DNA of 64,000 nt from Actinomycetota bacterium. GTDB lineage: Bacteria; Actinomycetota; Actinomycetes; S36-B12. Both the position numbers and the translations under genes were made by a program. Below, piece by piece: positions 53,767 through 63,593 of the stretch. The notes below the pieces were generated by a model. It had not been told where the DNA came from and ran no database searches. It saw only the letters and a list, made by a program, of their open reading frames with translations. Every line of letters starts with the position of its first letter. Position 1 is the first letter of the stretch. The stretch spans positions 1 through 64,000 of the forward strand of contig JAUXVJ010000009.1 of NCBI GenBank assembly GCA_030684515.1, in the 5' to 3' direction.

Positions 53767-53833
53767 AAGAATCCCACCTCCTTTGGACTAATACGGCCAC
53801 GGACATTCCGCGGCAGGAGGGTTCTCGCGTGCC

Positions 53834-53868
53834 TGCCAGTTGCCGGTAGCACACACCGTCGGTCAGCA
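53834..53868 (-). promoter_or_regulatory. Candidate S6:S18 leader hairpin upstream of rpsF
   Basis: On the minus strand the leader can fold as a 5-bp outer stem, an internal loop with ACC opposite CAA, then CGGT/ACCG with a 7-base loop. A stem with an internal loop containing CCG is the feature of the S6:S18-binding autoregulatory motif reported in many phyla. The match is by eye only. Confidence 0.35.
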
Positions 53869-53901
53869 GGACTTGCGGAAGATTACCTGCCCTCGCGGGA
53901 A

Positions 53902-54438
53902 TTAGGAAATCTCTGCTGTGGCGATGAGCGTTGCCCGGGCCAGGATGTGGAAGGACATCTTGAAGCCGAGCAGGGCCGGCGAGCTGCTGGCATCGATGCC
54001 GATGTCCTGGGTGTCCAGCGCATGCACGGTGATGAAGTAGCGATGCGAGCCGTGTCCCGATGGAGGCGCGGCTCCAAGAAATCGCGGCGAGCCAGCGTCA
54101 TTGCGCAGCACTATGGCCGTGGCGGGCAGGCCCATGCCACCTTCATCTCCGGCTCCCTGGGGCAAGGAGGTGACCGCTGCAGGAATTCCCGCCACTGCCC
54201 AATGCCAGAAGCCAGACATGGTGGGCGCATCTGGGTCGTACATGGTCACTGCGTAACTCCTGGTTTCAACCGGAGCACCAGACCACGACAACTGCGGGCT
54301 GCTGTCCAAGCCGCCAGGTACTTCAAAGATTCCGGACATGTGTGCATCTGCAAGCGGCTGCCCGTCCTGCACATTGTCGCTTGTCAGGGTGAAACTGGGG
54401 ACCTCAGGCAGTCGCCAGAAGGGATCGTTGCCGCTCAT
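53902..54438 (-). CDS. YbhB/YbcL family (PEBP-like) protein
   Basis: A 178-residue phosphatidylethanolamine-binding-protein-fold protein. Family segments include SPQLSWSGAPVETRSYAV, MYDPDAPTMSGFWHWAV and PPSGHGSHRYFITVHAL; the Asp and His residues in these form the ligand pocket. Bacterial members have no clear function. ATG 54438 is preferred because AGGAGG lies eight bases upstream and the homology begins here. It is divergent from xthA. Confidence 0.9.
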   Translation of the reverse strand: MSGNDPFWRLPEVPSFTLTSDNVQDGQPLADAHMSGIFEVPGGLDSSPQLSWSGAPVETRSYAVTMYDPDAPTMSGFWHWAVAGIPAAVTSLPQGAGDEGGMGLPATAIVLRNDAGSPRFLGAAPPSGHGSHRYFITVHALDTQDIGIDASSSPALLGFKMSFHILARATLIATAEIS

Positions 54439-54525
54439 TGGAGTCCTCCTTCTCCCGGACTCATCTCCGGTCCGTTGGAGCCTAAGCCGATCACGGTCTC
54501 TGCGGTGTGCATCTAGGCTGCGGGT

Positions 54526-55311
54526 GTGCGAATTGTGACCTGGAACGTGAATTCCATTGGCGCACGACTGGATCGAGTACTGGCGTGGCTTGAACTCAAC
54601 AAGCCAGATGTTCTTGCTCTCCAAGAACTCAAGTGCACCGATGAGGCATTTCCCTTGCTACCGATTCAGGCTCTGGGCTACGAGGTCGCCACCCTTGGCA
54701 CTGGACGTTGGAATGGTGTCGCCTTGCTCAGTCGAGTCGGACTTGACGACGTCAAGCGAGGGTTGCTTGGTCAGCCCCAGTACGAGGACGTCGACGAGCC
54801 GCGCGCTATTGGCGCTACATGCGGCGGGGTGCGCGTCTGGAGTGTCTATGTGCCCAACGGACGCGAGCCTGATCATCCGCACTACTCGTACAAGCTCCAG
54901 TGGTTTGCGGCCCTCAAGGACACGGCCGCGGCCGAACTCGCGGCCTCTCCACAGCGGCCGTTCACGATCATCGGTGATTACAACGTTGCCCCAACCGATG
55001 CAGATGTCTGGGATATCGCCAAGTTCGAGAACAGCACACATGTGACTCCAGGTGAGCGACAGGCCCTTGCCAACGTGCTCTCGGCTGGGCTTGTTGAAGT
55101 CATGCCGCGCGCATTGAAGGGTGAACCCTTCACCTTCTGGGACTACAGGCAGGCGTCATTTGGTCGCGGCTGGGGGATGCGCATCGACCTCATCTACGCC
55201 AACCAACGCTTCGCAGACGCCGTGAGCGATGCCTACATCGATCGCGAAGAACGCAAGGGCAAGGGCGCATCCGATCACGCACCCGTTGTGGTCGACGTGG
55301 ATCTTCCATGA
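54526..55311 (+). CDS. xthA: Exodeoxyribonuclease III / AP endonuclease
   Basis: A 261-residue endonuclease/exonuclease/phosphatase family enzyme. Catalytic elements are visible: TWNVNSIGAR, the metal Glu in LQELKCTD, GDYNVAPTDADVW and the C-terminal SDHAPVVVD histidine. It repairs abasic sites and trims 3' ends. The GTG start 54526 lies at the start of the family. The next gene overlaps by 4 bp (ATGA), so it is co-translated with the FemAB-like gene, an unrelated function. Confidence 0.94.
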   Translation: MRIVTWNVNSIGARLDRVLAWLELNKPDVLALQELKCTDEAFPLLPIQALGYEVATLGTGRWNGVALLSRVGLDDVKRGLLGQPQYEDVDEPRAIGATCGGVRVWSVYVPNGREPDHPHYSYKLQWFAALKDTAAAELAASPQRPFTIIGDYNVAPTDADVWDIAKFENSTHVTPGERQALANVLSAGLVEVMPRALKGEPFTFWDYRQASFGRGWGMRIDLIYANQRFADAVSDAYIDREERKGKGASDHAPVVVDVDLP

Positions 55312-56462
55312 CCCCTGTTGTGCGCACTATTTCCGCCAGCCAGCATCGCCAATGGATCGCTTCACGTCCGTCAGTCTCCTTTCTTCAGCTGCCAGAGTGG
55401 GGTCGGGTCAAAGTCGGCTGGCGTTCGGAGTCGATTGGCTGGTTTGAAGGTTCAGAGCTTGTCGGCGCCGGGCTTGTGCTTTTCCGTCCAATTCCCAAGT
55501 TGCCCCAACGGTCCCTGGCCTATCTGCCCGAAGGCCCTGACATTGACTGGTTGCACTCGCGGTTTCCGCAGTACGACATCAGCGCTTGGCTGACACCCCT
55601 GCTCGCTCATCTCAAGGCCAGTGGCGCATTTCAGGTGAAGATGGGTCCGCCCGTGCCAACCCGGCGCTGGGAGTCAGAGACCATCAAGTCGGCAATGGCC
55701 CAATGGCGTGAACCTGACAGTTCGCCGCCGGCGCACTTGCACGATGTGGTTGCCGATTGGCACTCAATCCTTGCCCTGCACCTGGCCGAACGATTGGAAT
55801 CGCGCGGATGGCGCCAAGAGGAGAACGTCGGCGCTGGCTTCGGAGATGTCCAACCTCGCTATGTATTCCAAGTGCAACTCGGCGGGCGAACCCTCGATGA
55901 GGTCTTTGCTGGGTTCAATCAACTCTGGCGACGCAATGTGCGTAAGGCCGAGAAGCTCGGTGTGCAGATTTCGCTGGGCGAGCGCTCTGACCTGGCCGCC
56001 TTCCACGAGGTGTACGTCGAGACGGCCAAGCGCGATCACTTCACACCTCGTGCCCTGTCGTATTTCGAGCGGATGTGGGATGAACTGAATTCCCAGCAGT
56101 CCTCGCGTCTGAGTTTGCATCTTGCGCATTTCGAGGGTCATCTCGCCGCAGCAACCCTGATGGTGCAGGTCGGTGACCACGCTTGGTACTCGTACGGGGC
56201 CTCGACTACGGCCGATCGTGACGTGCGGCCATCCAATGCATTGCAGTGGGCGATGATCACGCGCGCGCACGAAGCCGGTTGCACGATCTACGATCTGCGT
56301 GGCATCGCCGACACTCTCAATCCTGATGACCATCTGTTCGGATTGGTGCAGTTCAAAGTCGGCTCCGGCGGCTACGCCCAGGAGTACGTTGGCGAATGGG
56401 ATTTCATCTTGCGAGCCAGCTGGGCGAAGGCGTACGCGCTGTACCAGTCCCGGAGGAGCTGA
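55308..56462 (+). CDS. FemAB-family peptidyltransferase (lipid II:glycine/amino acid transferase-like)
   Basis: A 384-residue protein with two GNAT-like halves, as in FemX/FemAB/MurM enzymes that attach amino acids from aminoacyl-tRNA to lipid II. Features include SFLQLPEWGRVK near the N-terminus, LPEGPDIDW, the basic stretch FNQLWRRNVRKAEKLG and, in the second half, YGASTTADRDVRPSNALQW and YDLRGIADTL. Actinobacterial members often extend peptidoglycan stems or bridges. It overlaps xthA by 4 bp and is followed 18 bp later by an alanine racemase-like gene, which supports a wall role. Confidence 0.88.
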   Translation: MTPVVRTISASQHRQWIASRPSVSFLQLPEWGRVKVGWRSESIGWFEGSELVGAGLVLFRPIPKLPQRSLAYLPEGPDIDWLHSRFPQYDISAWLTPLLAHLKASGAFQVKMGPPVPTRRWESETIKSAMAQWREPDSSPPAHLHDVVADWHSILALHLAERLESRGWRQEENVGAGFGDVQPRYVFQVQLGGRTLDEVFAGFNQLWRRNVRKAEKLGVQISLGERSDLAAFHEVYVETAKRDHFTPRALSYFERMWDELNSQQSSRLSLHLAHFEGHLAAATLMVQVGDHAWYSYGASTTADRDVRPSNALQWAMITRAHEAGCTIYDLRGIADTLNPDDHLFGLVQFKVGSGGYAQEYVGEWDFILRASWAKAYALYQSRRS

Positions 56463-56480
56463 CCTTGGACGGAGCAGGCA

Positions 56481-57641
56481 ATGACCTTCACTCTTGAAGT
56501 GAGCACCGAGCAGTGGCGCGCGCATGTGCACACCGTCAGTGCAATGGTGAAATCGCTCACTGGTGCTTCGATCGTGCCGGTCATCAAGGGCAACGGCTAT
56601 GGATTGGGTCAGGCCCGCTTGGCCCGTGAGAGCAACGCCCTCCAAAGCGAAGCGGTCGCGGTTGGTTCGGTATTCGAACTCGATGAAGTGCTGTCGAACA
56701 CGGACGCCGATGTCGTGGTGCTCGAGCCATTCGAACCGCGCGACCTCCTGGCTGGCGACGTCTGGTGGGAGATCGCTCAGAAGTGGGATGCGCGAAGGGT
56801 CATTCGGACCATCTCATCGACCTCCGGGCTGGCGTCATTGAGTTCGGGCTCCGGCAACGTGCGCGTGCTGCTTGAGGCGCGCACTTCTATGAATCGTTTT
56901 GGATTCAGCGAGTCTGAACTTGGACGCGCCCTGGCAGATCCACTGACGCATGCAGCGATCGCATCGCATCGATTGCAGATCTGTGGTGTGACCTTGCATC
57001 TGCCTCTTGAACAATCCGCCGATGAGGAATCCACGCCAGGTGAAGCAGCTGTGACAGCCCGCGTTCATGAGGTGCAGCGCTGGCACGGCTTGTGGCAGAC
57101 CGAATCAGCGAAGCTTGGCACCGTTGCTGACCAGACTCTGTGGCTCTCACACTTGAGCGACAACGAGTACTCACAGCTTCAGGCTTCAAATCGGAAGATT
57201 CAGATGAAGGCTCGCATCGGTACCCGACTGTGGCTGGGGGATCGGAGCGCGCTCAATGTGTACGGGGTCGCACTTGCCGTGCACCCATTGCCCGACGGCA
57301 CGCACGTGGGCTATCGGCAACGCAGCGGCCCCACTGGTGGCACCCTTGTCGTGGTATCCGGCGGAACCTCGCATGGCATTGGCCTCAGCGCACCAACTCC
57401 TGCCTCGAGTCTTCGTCAGCGGATCGTCACAGTTGGAACTGGCGCTCTGGATGCAGCTGGTCGTGCGCTCTCACCATTCATCTGGGAAGGCAAGCAGCGT
57501 TGGTTTGCTGAGCCTCCTCATCAACACCATTCGATGATCTGGCTGCCGCGCGGCTGCGTGGTGCCGCAGGTCGGCGATCAGTTTCGAGCAGACGTTCGTT
57601 TCACCACATCGCGCTTTGACGTGGTGCGGGGTATGGACTAG
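56481..57641 (+). CDS. Alanine racemase-like PLP enzyme
   Basis: A 386-residue fold-type III PLP protein. The PLP Lys is expected in VIKGNGYGLG near residue 35, and MNRFGFSESEL resembles the MxRxG element of Alr. The C-terminal beta-domain is divergent: the usual R-x-G-x-x-LYG reads RIGTRLWLG, and the catalytic Tyr position is approximated by VGYRQR. It may racemise alanine or another amino acid for peptidoglycan. Linkage to the FemAB-like gene supports a wall role. It converges with the polytopic membrane protein gene, overlapping its end by 41 bp. Confidence 0.75.
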   Translation: MTFTLEVSTEQWRAHVHTVSAMVKSLTGASIVPVIKGNGYGLGQARLARESNALQSEAVAVGSVFELDEVLSNTDADVVVLEPFEPRDLLAGDVWWEIAQKWDARRVIRTISSTSGLASLSSGSGNVRVLLEARTSMNRFGFSESELGRALADPLTHAAIASHRLQICGVTLHLPLEQSADEESTPGEAAVTARVHEVQRWHGLWQTESAKLGTVADQTLWLSHLSDNEYSQLQASNRKIQMKARIGTRLWLGDRSALNVYGVALAVHPLPDGTHVGYRQRSGPTGGTLVVVSGGTSHGIGLSAPTPASSLRQRIVTVGTGALDAAGRALSPFIWEGKQRWFAEPPHQHHSMIWLPRGCVVPQVGDQFRADVRFTTSRFDVVRGMD

Positions 57642-58962
57642 TAGCGCGCAATTCGGTAGCCCGAACCGGATCATCCTCTGGCTTCAGAATGTCACGTATC
57701 ACCATGATGGCAAAGAACGCGGTGCCAGCGATATGGACGAAGGTGGCGAAGGCATACCACTCGGCAGTCAGGCCTTTGGCGCCTTCCAACTGATAGCCCG
57801 CAAGGAACCACCACACTGCAACGAAGTAGACGACTTCAGCGGCCTGCCAGATCAGGAAGTCTCGCCAGCGTGGACGCGCCAGCACGGCCAGTGGAATCAG
57901 CCATAGTCCGAACTGCGGCGCAAAGCCTTTTGCCAGCAACACATATGCGGCTACGACAAGGAAAATCACCGAAGCCGCGCGCGGTGGCATTGGTGCTTGC
58001 AGGACCAGGGCTGCGATGCCAGCCAACGCCGCCAGGAACAGCAGCAGCGCTGCCAGGTTCACCTGACCCGCCGAGAGTTCGGGTCCTCCCCACTGTTGCA
58101 TGGCAAACCACATCGACCCGAGGTCTGGCAGCGCGTCAAAGAGCCTGCGATGGATCACCGACCAGCCTTCATAGTTCATCACCATGAACGGAACGTTGAT
58201 CACCAAACAGGTGCCAACTGCGGCGAGCGCGAGCCGCCCGGTGTCCTGCCAACGCTTGGTCCGCAAGGCGAGGAGTGCGAATGCAATGAGAATGACGAAG
58301 GGGTAGTGGGCCGCAGACATCGCTGCCCCAAGCAGGATGCCCGCAGCAACCACTCGATTGCGTGACAACTGCAGCATGACCAGCGCAACCAAGGCCACAG
58401 CCAGCAAGTCCCAGTTGATACGCGAAGCCAGAATCACAATTGGAGCAAGCGCGACCATGGCGGCATCCCATGGTCGATTGCGCGCGGCGAGAGCGGTCGC
58501 AATCACCGCGATGAGTAGTGGGATGAACAGCAGCACGATATTGACATCGAAGAACAGCGCAGCCGCATCAACCTGTGGTCGCAGTGCACTCAGCCAGTGG
58601 GTGAGAAGTGAAGAGATCTCCATGAACATGCCGACGAGCACCGGAGCATCCACAGCTTGGTGCTCTGTCGACAACTGCACGTAAGGAACTGTGCTATCGA
58701 CCATTCCCTTCAATGTGTAGAAGGGATGAATGTCGGTGTAGCAGAGGTGCTCGTATCGCTCAGGAGAGATCCAATTGCTGCTTCGGCATGACGAGCCAAT
58801 CCAGATACCGAATGAGTAGCCCAGGGCAGTGAGCACGATCAACACGCGCAGGGGGATCCACCACTGTGGACGGGCACGCCGGTTGACGCCGGCCGGTCCG
58901 CCGATCAACTCGCTACTACTGGCCAGCAGCGCATCATCATGCGTCGGCGTGACATCAGCCAT
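57601..58962 (-). CDS. Polytopic membrane protein, GT87/mannosyltransferase-like
   Basis: A 453-residue membrane protein with about 10-12 hydrophobic segments. Loop segments such as YEHLCYTDIHPFY and STEHQAVDAPVLVGM carry the acidic residues usual in GT-C family mannosyltransferases. It occupies the place of M. tuberculosis Rv0051, which is annotated as a conserved membrane protein beside ponA1. It starts 5 bp after the PBP stop, so it is in the same transcript. A role in wall or glycolipid assembly is inferred. The end overlaps the alanine-racemase-like gene. Confidence 0.78.
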   Translation of the reverse strand: MADVTPTHDDALLASSSELIGGPAGVNRRARPQWWIPLRVLIVLTALGYSFGIWIGSSCRSSNWISPERYEHLCYTDIHPFYTLKGMVDSTVPYVQLSTEHQAVDAPVLVGMFMEISSLLTHWLSALRPQVDAAALFFDVNIVLLFIPLLIAVIATALAARNRPWDAAMVALAPIVILASRINWDLLAVALVALVMLQLSRNRVVAAGILLGAAMSAAHYPFVILIAFALLALRTKRWQDTGRLALAAVGTCLVINVPFMVMNYEGWSVIHRRLFDALPDLGSMWFAMQQWGGPELSAGQVNLAALLLFLAALAGIAALVLQAPMPPRAASVIFLVVAAYVLLAKGFAPQFGLWLIPLAVLARPRWRDFLIWQAAEVVYFVAVWWFLAGYQLEGAKGLTAEWYAFATFVHIAGTAFFAIMVIRDILKPEDDPVRATELRATSPYPAPRQSAMW

Positions 58963-58967
58963 CGCGA

Positions 58968-61196
58968 CTACCCGGCCACTGATGGTGGGCCGTCGCCATT
59001 GCCTGTCACCGGAGCCTTGCTTGGCGATTTGCCTGGCGATTTGCTCGGAGTCTTTGAAGGTCGAGAGCTGGGGACCTGCTTGGGCGCGCCGTCACCAAGC
59101 GGCACGGGGGCCACGCTTGCACCTGGATTGTCGAACACATCACCGTTAGGTGCTTCATCTATGGGTTCAGGTGAGAATTCCGTGCCATCTGCGTTTGCAC
59201 AACCAAGAGGAGGCAAACCGCCATTGGCGTCGGCCAAAGCGACGCAGTCAAGTCGGTCGTTTATCGATGATGGAGGCGTAGCCAATTTAGCAACTGGCTG
59301 TCCCCTCAGGGCCGCCTTCATGTACTTGGTCCAGATTGCTGCCGGAAAAGATCCACCGGTCACGGTCCGCAAGCCACCCGTCTTGGAAAGCGAGACGGGC
59401 ATGCCGGCCTCGTTCTCCTTGGCCATCAATACCGCGGTGGATAGTTGCGGGGTGTATCCGACAAACCAGGCACTCTTGTTGCCGTCGGTCGTGCCCGTCT
59501 TTGCAGCCGCGGGTCGATTGAGCGCGCGCGCGGCAAAGGCGGTGCCTCGCTGCACGTTCTCACTGAGGGCATAGGTCACTGTGTCGGCTACGCGTGAGTC
59601 AAATTCTGTCGTGAGCGTTGGCTCGTAGTCATACAGCAATCCTCCATTGGGCCCGATCACCCTGTCGACAATTGAAGTGGTCGATCGGACTCCCTGTGCG
59701 GCGAATGTCGCATATGCATTAGCCATGCTGAGTCCAGAGGGAGAAGCCGTACCGAGCACAAAAGTGAGATTGAGTGCATCCAGATTCAGACCCGGCGTGC
59801 TCTCGGGGATTCCTGCTCGCAATGCTGCATTGGCCACCGCTTCGACACCGATCGCGGATTCCATCTGAACATAGGCGGAGTTGACGGAGCGCAAGGTTGC
59901 CTTCAACAGGGAGATCTCGCCGAAAGATCTGTCTCCGTAGTTTGTCAGCGTGTAGCCATTGACCGTGCTCGGCGAATCACCGTTCCATACAGAGGTCAGC
60001 GGCATGTTCTTCTCGGTGGCGGCAGCAAGAGCAAAGGTCTTGAAGGTCGATCCGGCCTGAGCAAAGGGTCGCGTCGCATTGTTGATCTGGTCTTCGATGA
60101 AGTCCTGCCCGCCATACAGCGCAACGATTTCACCGGTGTTGGGTCGTACGGACGCCAAGCCGATGCGCAGACCCTCGATGTTCGAAGATGGACCAACAGC
60201 CTTCACGGCCCGAATTGCCGCATCCTCGGCCCTCTTGTCGAGAGTGGAGAAAATCTGCAGGCCGCCGGCTTCGATCTGTGTCTCGTCGAAGCCGAGTGAT
60301 ATCAGCTGATCCTTGATGCCTTGCAGGAGATAGCCGGTCTGCCCGCCGAGGCGGTTAGCGTTCTTGGCATCAAGAATGTCCGGAAAGCGTGCACCTGCTC
60401 GTTGGTCGGCACTTATCCACCCTTGCGACTGCATCCCATCGAGCACATAACTCCAGCGAGCTTTCAGTGCACTGAGTTGTGTTTCCGGAGCCAAGCCGCT
60501 TGGTGATTTGATGATCGAGGCAAGCACAGCCCCTTCGGTCAGGCTGAGCTCGTTCACCGGCTTGGCGAAGTAGGCCCGCGAAGCCGCATCGATGCCACTT
60601 GCGTGCCGCCCGAAGTAGATGGTGTTGAGGTAGTCCTCAAGAATCTGATCCTTGGACGCAACCGTCTCCAGCTTGAAGGCAAGCAGCGCCTCACGGACCT
60701 TGCGATTCCACGATCGCTCCTGAGTCAGAAACGCGTTCTTGGCGTACTGCTGGGTGATCGTGGAGCCGCCCTGAGTTGAACCGCCGGTCAGGTTGTTGAT
60801 GACGGCACGTACAAAGCCGATCGGCGAGACGCCGCCATGGTCATAGAAGTCGCGGTCCTCAGCTGCCAGGATCGCTTTTTGCACATGCTCTGGGACATCG
60901 CTGAGCGGCACGCTGCGTCTGGATGAATCGCCCAGGCGACCCACCTCATTGGTGCCATCTGCGTAATAGACGACGGTGGCCTGGCTGGTGGCCAACTCAT
61001 TGGGCTTGGGAATGGTGGTCATCGCCAAGGCGATCGCGAATCCGGCGATCGCCACTACGAACACTACGACGCCCGTTATCAGAATGCGACGAATCCAATG
61101 CGGTCGCTTGGCCTTCTTGCGACGTCTGGCAGGAGGGCGAGCACTGCTGGATCTGGCAGGTGGACGTCTGGCCGCACCCCGCTGATCTCCGGTCAC
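58968..61196 (-). CDS. Class A penicillin-binding protein (PonA1-like)
   Basis: A 742-residue bifunctional wall synthase. A short basic N-terminus and one membrane helix (about 36-60) precede the GT51 glycosyltransferase with catalytic Glu in AAEDRDFYDHGG (about E113). The transpeptidase has SxxK in GSTFK (S383), SxN in SVN (S437) and KTG in AKTGT (K566). A Pro/Ser/Lys tail ends the protein. The GTG start overlaps the DUF5318 stop by 4 bp. Position matches mycobacterial ponA1. Confidence 0.94.
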   Translation of the reverse strand: MTGDQRGAARRPPARSSSARPPARRRKKAKRPHWIRRILITGVVVFVVAIAGFAIALAMTTIPKPNELATSQATVVYYADGTNEVGRLGDSSRRSVPLSDVPEHVQKAILAAEDRDFYDHGGVSPIGFVRAVINNLTGGSTQGGSTITQQYAKNAFLTQERSWNRKVREALLAFKLETVASKDQILEDYLNTIYFGRHASGIDAASRAYFAKPVNELSLTEGAVLASIIKSPSGLAPETQLSALKARWSYVLDGMQSQGWISADQRAGARFPDILDAKNANRLGGQTGYLLQGIKDQLISLGFDETQIEAGGLQIFSTLDKRAEDAAIRAVKAVGPSSNIEGLRIGLASVRPNTGEIVALYGGQDFIEDQINNATRPFAQAGSTFKTFALAAATEKNMPLTSVWNGDSPSTVNGYTLTNYGDRSFGEISLLKATLRSVNSAYVQMESAIGVEAVANAALRAGIPESTPGLNLDALNLTFVLGTASPSGLSMANAYATFAAQGVRSTTSIVDRVIGPNGGLLYDYEPTLTTEFDSRVADTVTYALSENVQRGTAFAARALNRPAAAKTGTTDGNKSAWFVGYTPQLSTAVLMAKENEAGMPVSLSKTGGLRTVTGGSFPAAIWTKYMKAALRGQPVAKLATPPSSINDRLDCVALADANGGLPPLGCANADGTEFSPEPIDEAPNGDVFDNPGASVAPVPLGDGAPKQVPSSRPSKTPSKSPGKSPSKAPVTGNGDGPPSVAG

Positions 61197-61717
61197 CGTT
61201 TCCCTTCGAGTTCGATGAGGTCACGGGGCGTGCGGGGCGCACGTCGCGGAACTCCATCTCCCAAGACGAAAGTCTTCATCAAAAAGTTCCAATGGCAGCG
61301 TTGGCACACCTCAACGACATAGACCTTGAACTCGCCAAAGGTCCGAGCCATCTCAGGCAGCTCGGCGTGCTGGCGGACCCTTCCGGAGTAGGGACCCAAC
61401 TGATCGCCATAGACGTAGGTGACGTGGACAAACTCGGGGTCCTTGCAGACCGGGCACGGGGCTCCGCTTGGCTCCCCGTGAAACCTGGCAGCTTTCAGGA
61501 GGTAGGGGTCAGCGTCACAGAACTCGCTACTGAGCATCCCGCCACGAAAGAAGGCCAGCAGCGCTGCTCGCCGTTGCAGAGTGAAATCAATCGGCGATCG
61601 TGGCGCTGTGGGATCGGCGATCTTCTCGATCGGACCAAGTTCAGCCTGCTTGCTGGGCTTGCTTGAGGCTCCACGCACGACTGAGCCACGGATGGCACTG
61701 TGGCGCGGAGCAGACAT
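61193..61717 (-). CDS. DUF5318 family protein
   Basis: A 174-residue actinobacterial protein with conserved segments RRAALLAFFRGGMLSSEFCDADPYLLKAA, a CPVC pair near residue 87 and CQRCHWN near residue 140, so it may bind zinc. No membrane segment. The family occurs next to ponA1-like genes across actinobacteria. It overlaps the PBP gene by 4 bp, so the two are coupled. Function unknown. Confidence 0.85.
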   Translation of the reverse strand: MSAPRHSAIRGSVVRGASSKPSKQAELGPIEKIADPTAPRSPIDFTLQRRAALLAFFRGGMLSSEFCDADPYLLKAARFHGEPSGAPCPVCKDPEFVHVTYVYGDQLGPYSGRVRQHAELPEMARTFGEFKVYVVEVCQRCHWNFLMKTFVLGDGVPRRAPRTPRDLIELEGKR

Positions 61718-61766
61718 TGGACCAGTCTAGGTTGATTCGGACGTCTGATCGGAGTGCGCCGCGTTT

Positions 61767-61792
61767 GCATTGATATATCGCATTGATATATC
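61767..61792. promoter_or_regulatory. Tandem 13-bp repeat upstream of PadR gene
   Basis: GCATTGATATATC occurs twice in direct tandem, each copy holding the palindrome GATATATC. It lies 8 bp before the PadR ATG, in the divergent 83-bp spacer to DUF5318. PadR proteins usually bind their own promoter, so an autoregulatory operator that also governs ino1 is likely. Confidence 0.55.
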
Positions 61793-61800
61793 TTGCCAAT

Positions 61801-62397
61801 ATGTCAAAGCGCGCGGATATCCTCGAATTCGCAGTGCTGGGCATGTTGGGTGACGGCCCCCTTCACGGATATGAGCTCCGCAAGCGCCTGGACACCGTGC
61901 TTGGGCCATTCCGCACTCTTTCCTTTGGCTCCCTTTACCCCTGCTTGCGCCGGATCGAGGAGCGTGGGCTCATTGTTCAAGTGCACGTCACCCCGGCGAC
62001 TGAGAGCAACGCCCCACCCCTGAGCGGTCGACGCTCACGAGTGGTCTACTCCCTGACTGGTGACGGCAAAGAGGCCTTCGACCACTGGGTCAATGAGCCC
62101 GGTCCTGAATCCTGGGAGGATGAGGGCTTCGCGGCTCATCTGGCCTTCTTCGGACGCACTGAGGCGTGGGTGCGAGTTCGCATTCTTGAAGGGCGACGCT
62201 CTCGAATGGAGGAGCGCGTGGCTGCCCTGCGCGAATCGATGCTGCGGTCACGTGATCGCGTCGACGCCTACACACTTGAATTGCAAAACCATGGACTTGA
62301 TCGAGCCGAGCGTGAAGTGCGCTGGCTCAACGAGCTCATCACCAATGAGCGCAAGAAAGCAGAAAGCGCACAACAACCGCGCGACTTCACTACATAA
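61801..62397 (+). CDS. PadR family transcriptional regulator
   Basis: A 198-residue PadR protein. The winged helix (residues 1-85) has EFAVLGMLGDGPLHGYELRKRL and SFGSLYPCLRRIEERGLI. A C-terminal helical dimerisation region (Vir_act_alpha_C-like) follows with WVRVRILEGRRSRMEERV. ATG 61801 is preferred to TTG 61783, which lies inside the repeat. It is 28 bp from ino1 and in one operon with it; the same pair is present in Mycobacterium (Rv0047c, Rv0046c). Confidence 0.92.
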   Translation: MSKRADILEFAVLGMLGDGPLHGYELRKRLDTVLGPFRTLSFGSLYPCLRRIEERGLIVQVHVTPATESNAPPLSGRRSRVVYSLTGDGKEAFDHWVNEPGPESWEDEGFAAHLAFFGRTEAWVRVRILEGRRSRMEERVAALRESMLRSRDRVDAYTLELQNHGLDRAEREVRWLNELITNERKKAESAQQPRDFTT

Positions 62398-62425
62398 GCA
62401 CCGTTGAATACATTAGGAGAAACAC

Positions 62426-63505
<1,080 letters not shown>

Positions 63506-63518
63506 CACACCTGCATCA

Positions 63519-63565
63519 CAGTGCCCCGGTGCTCCGAGTGAACAACTCGGAGCACCGGGGCACTG
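63519..63565 (+). terminator. Intrinsic-type hairpin after ino1
   Basis: A perfect 21-bp stem (arms starting CAGTGCCCCGGTGC) with the 5-base loop GAACA lies 14 bp after the ino1 stop. No T tract follows. The arms are GC rich and strong enough to end or pause transcription before the UvrA-like gene 29 bp downstream. Confidence 0.8.
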
Positions 63566-63593
63566 TCGCGTACGGTGTGAAGATGGAGAGTTC

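Noticed and set aside
60412-60420. DnaA-box-like TTATCCACC inside the PBP gene
   Set aside because: A single 8/9 match in coding sequence with no neighbours; expected by chance in this length.
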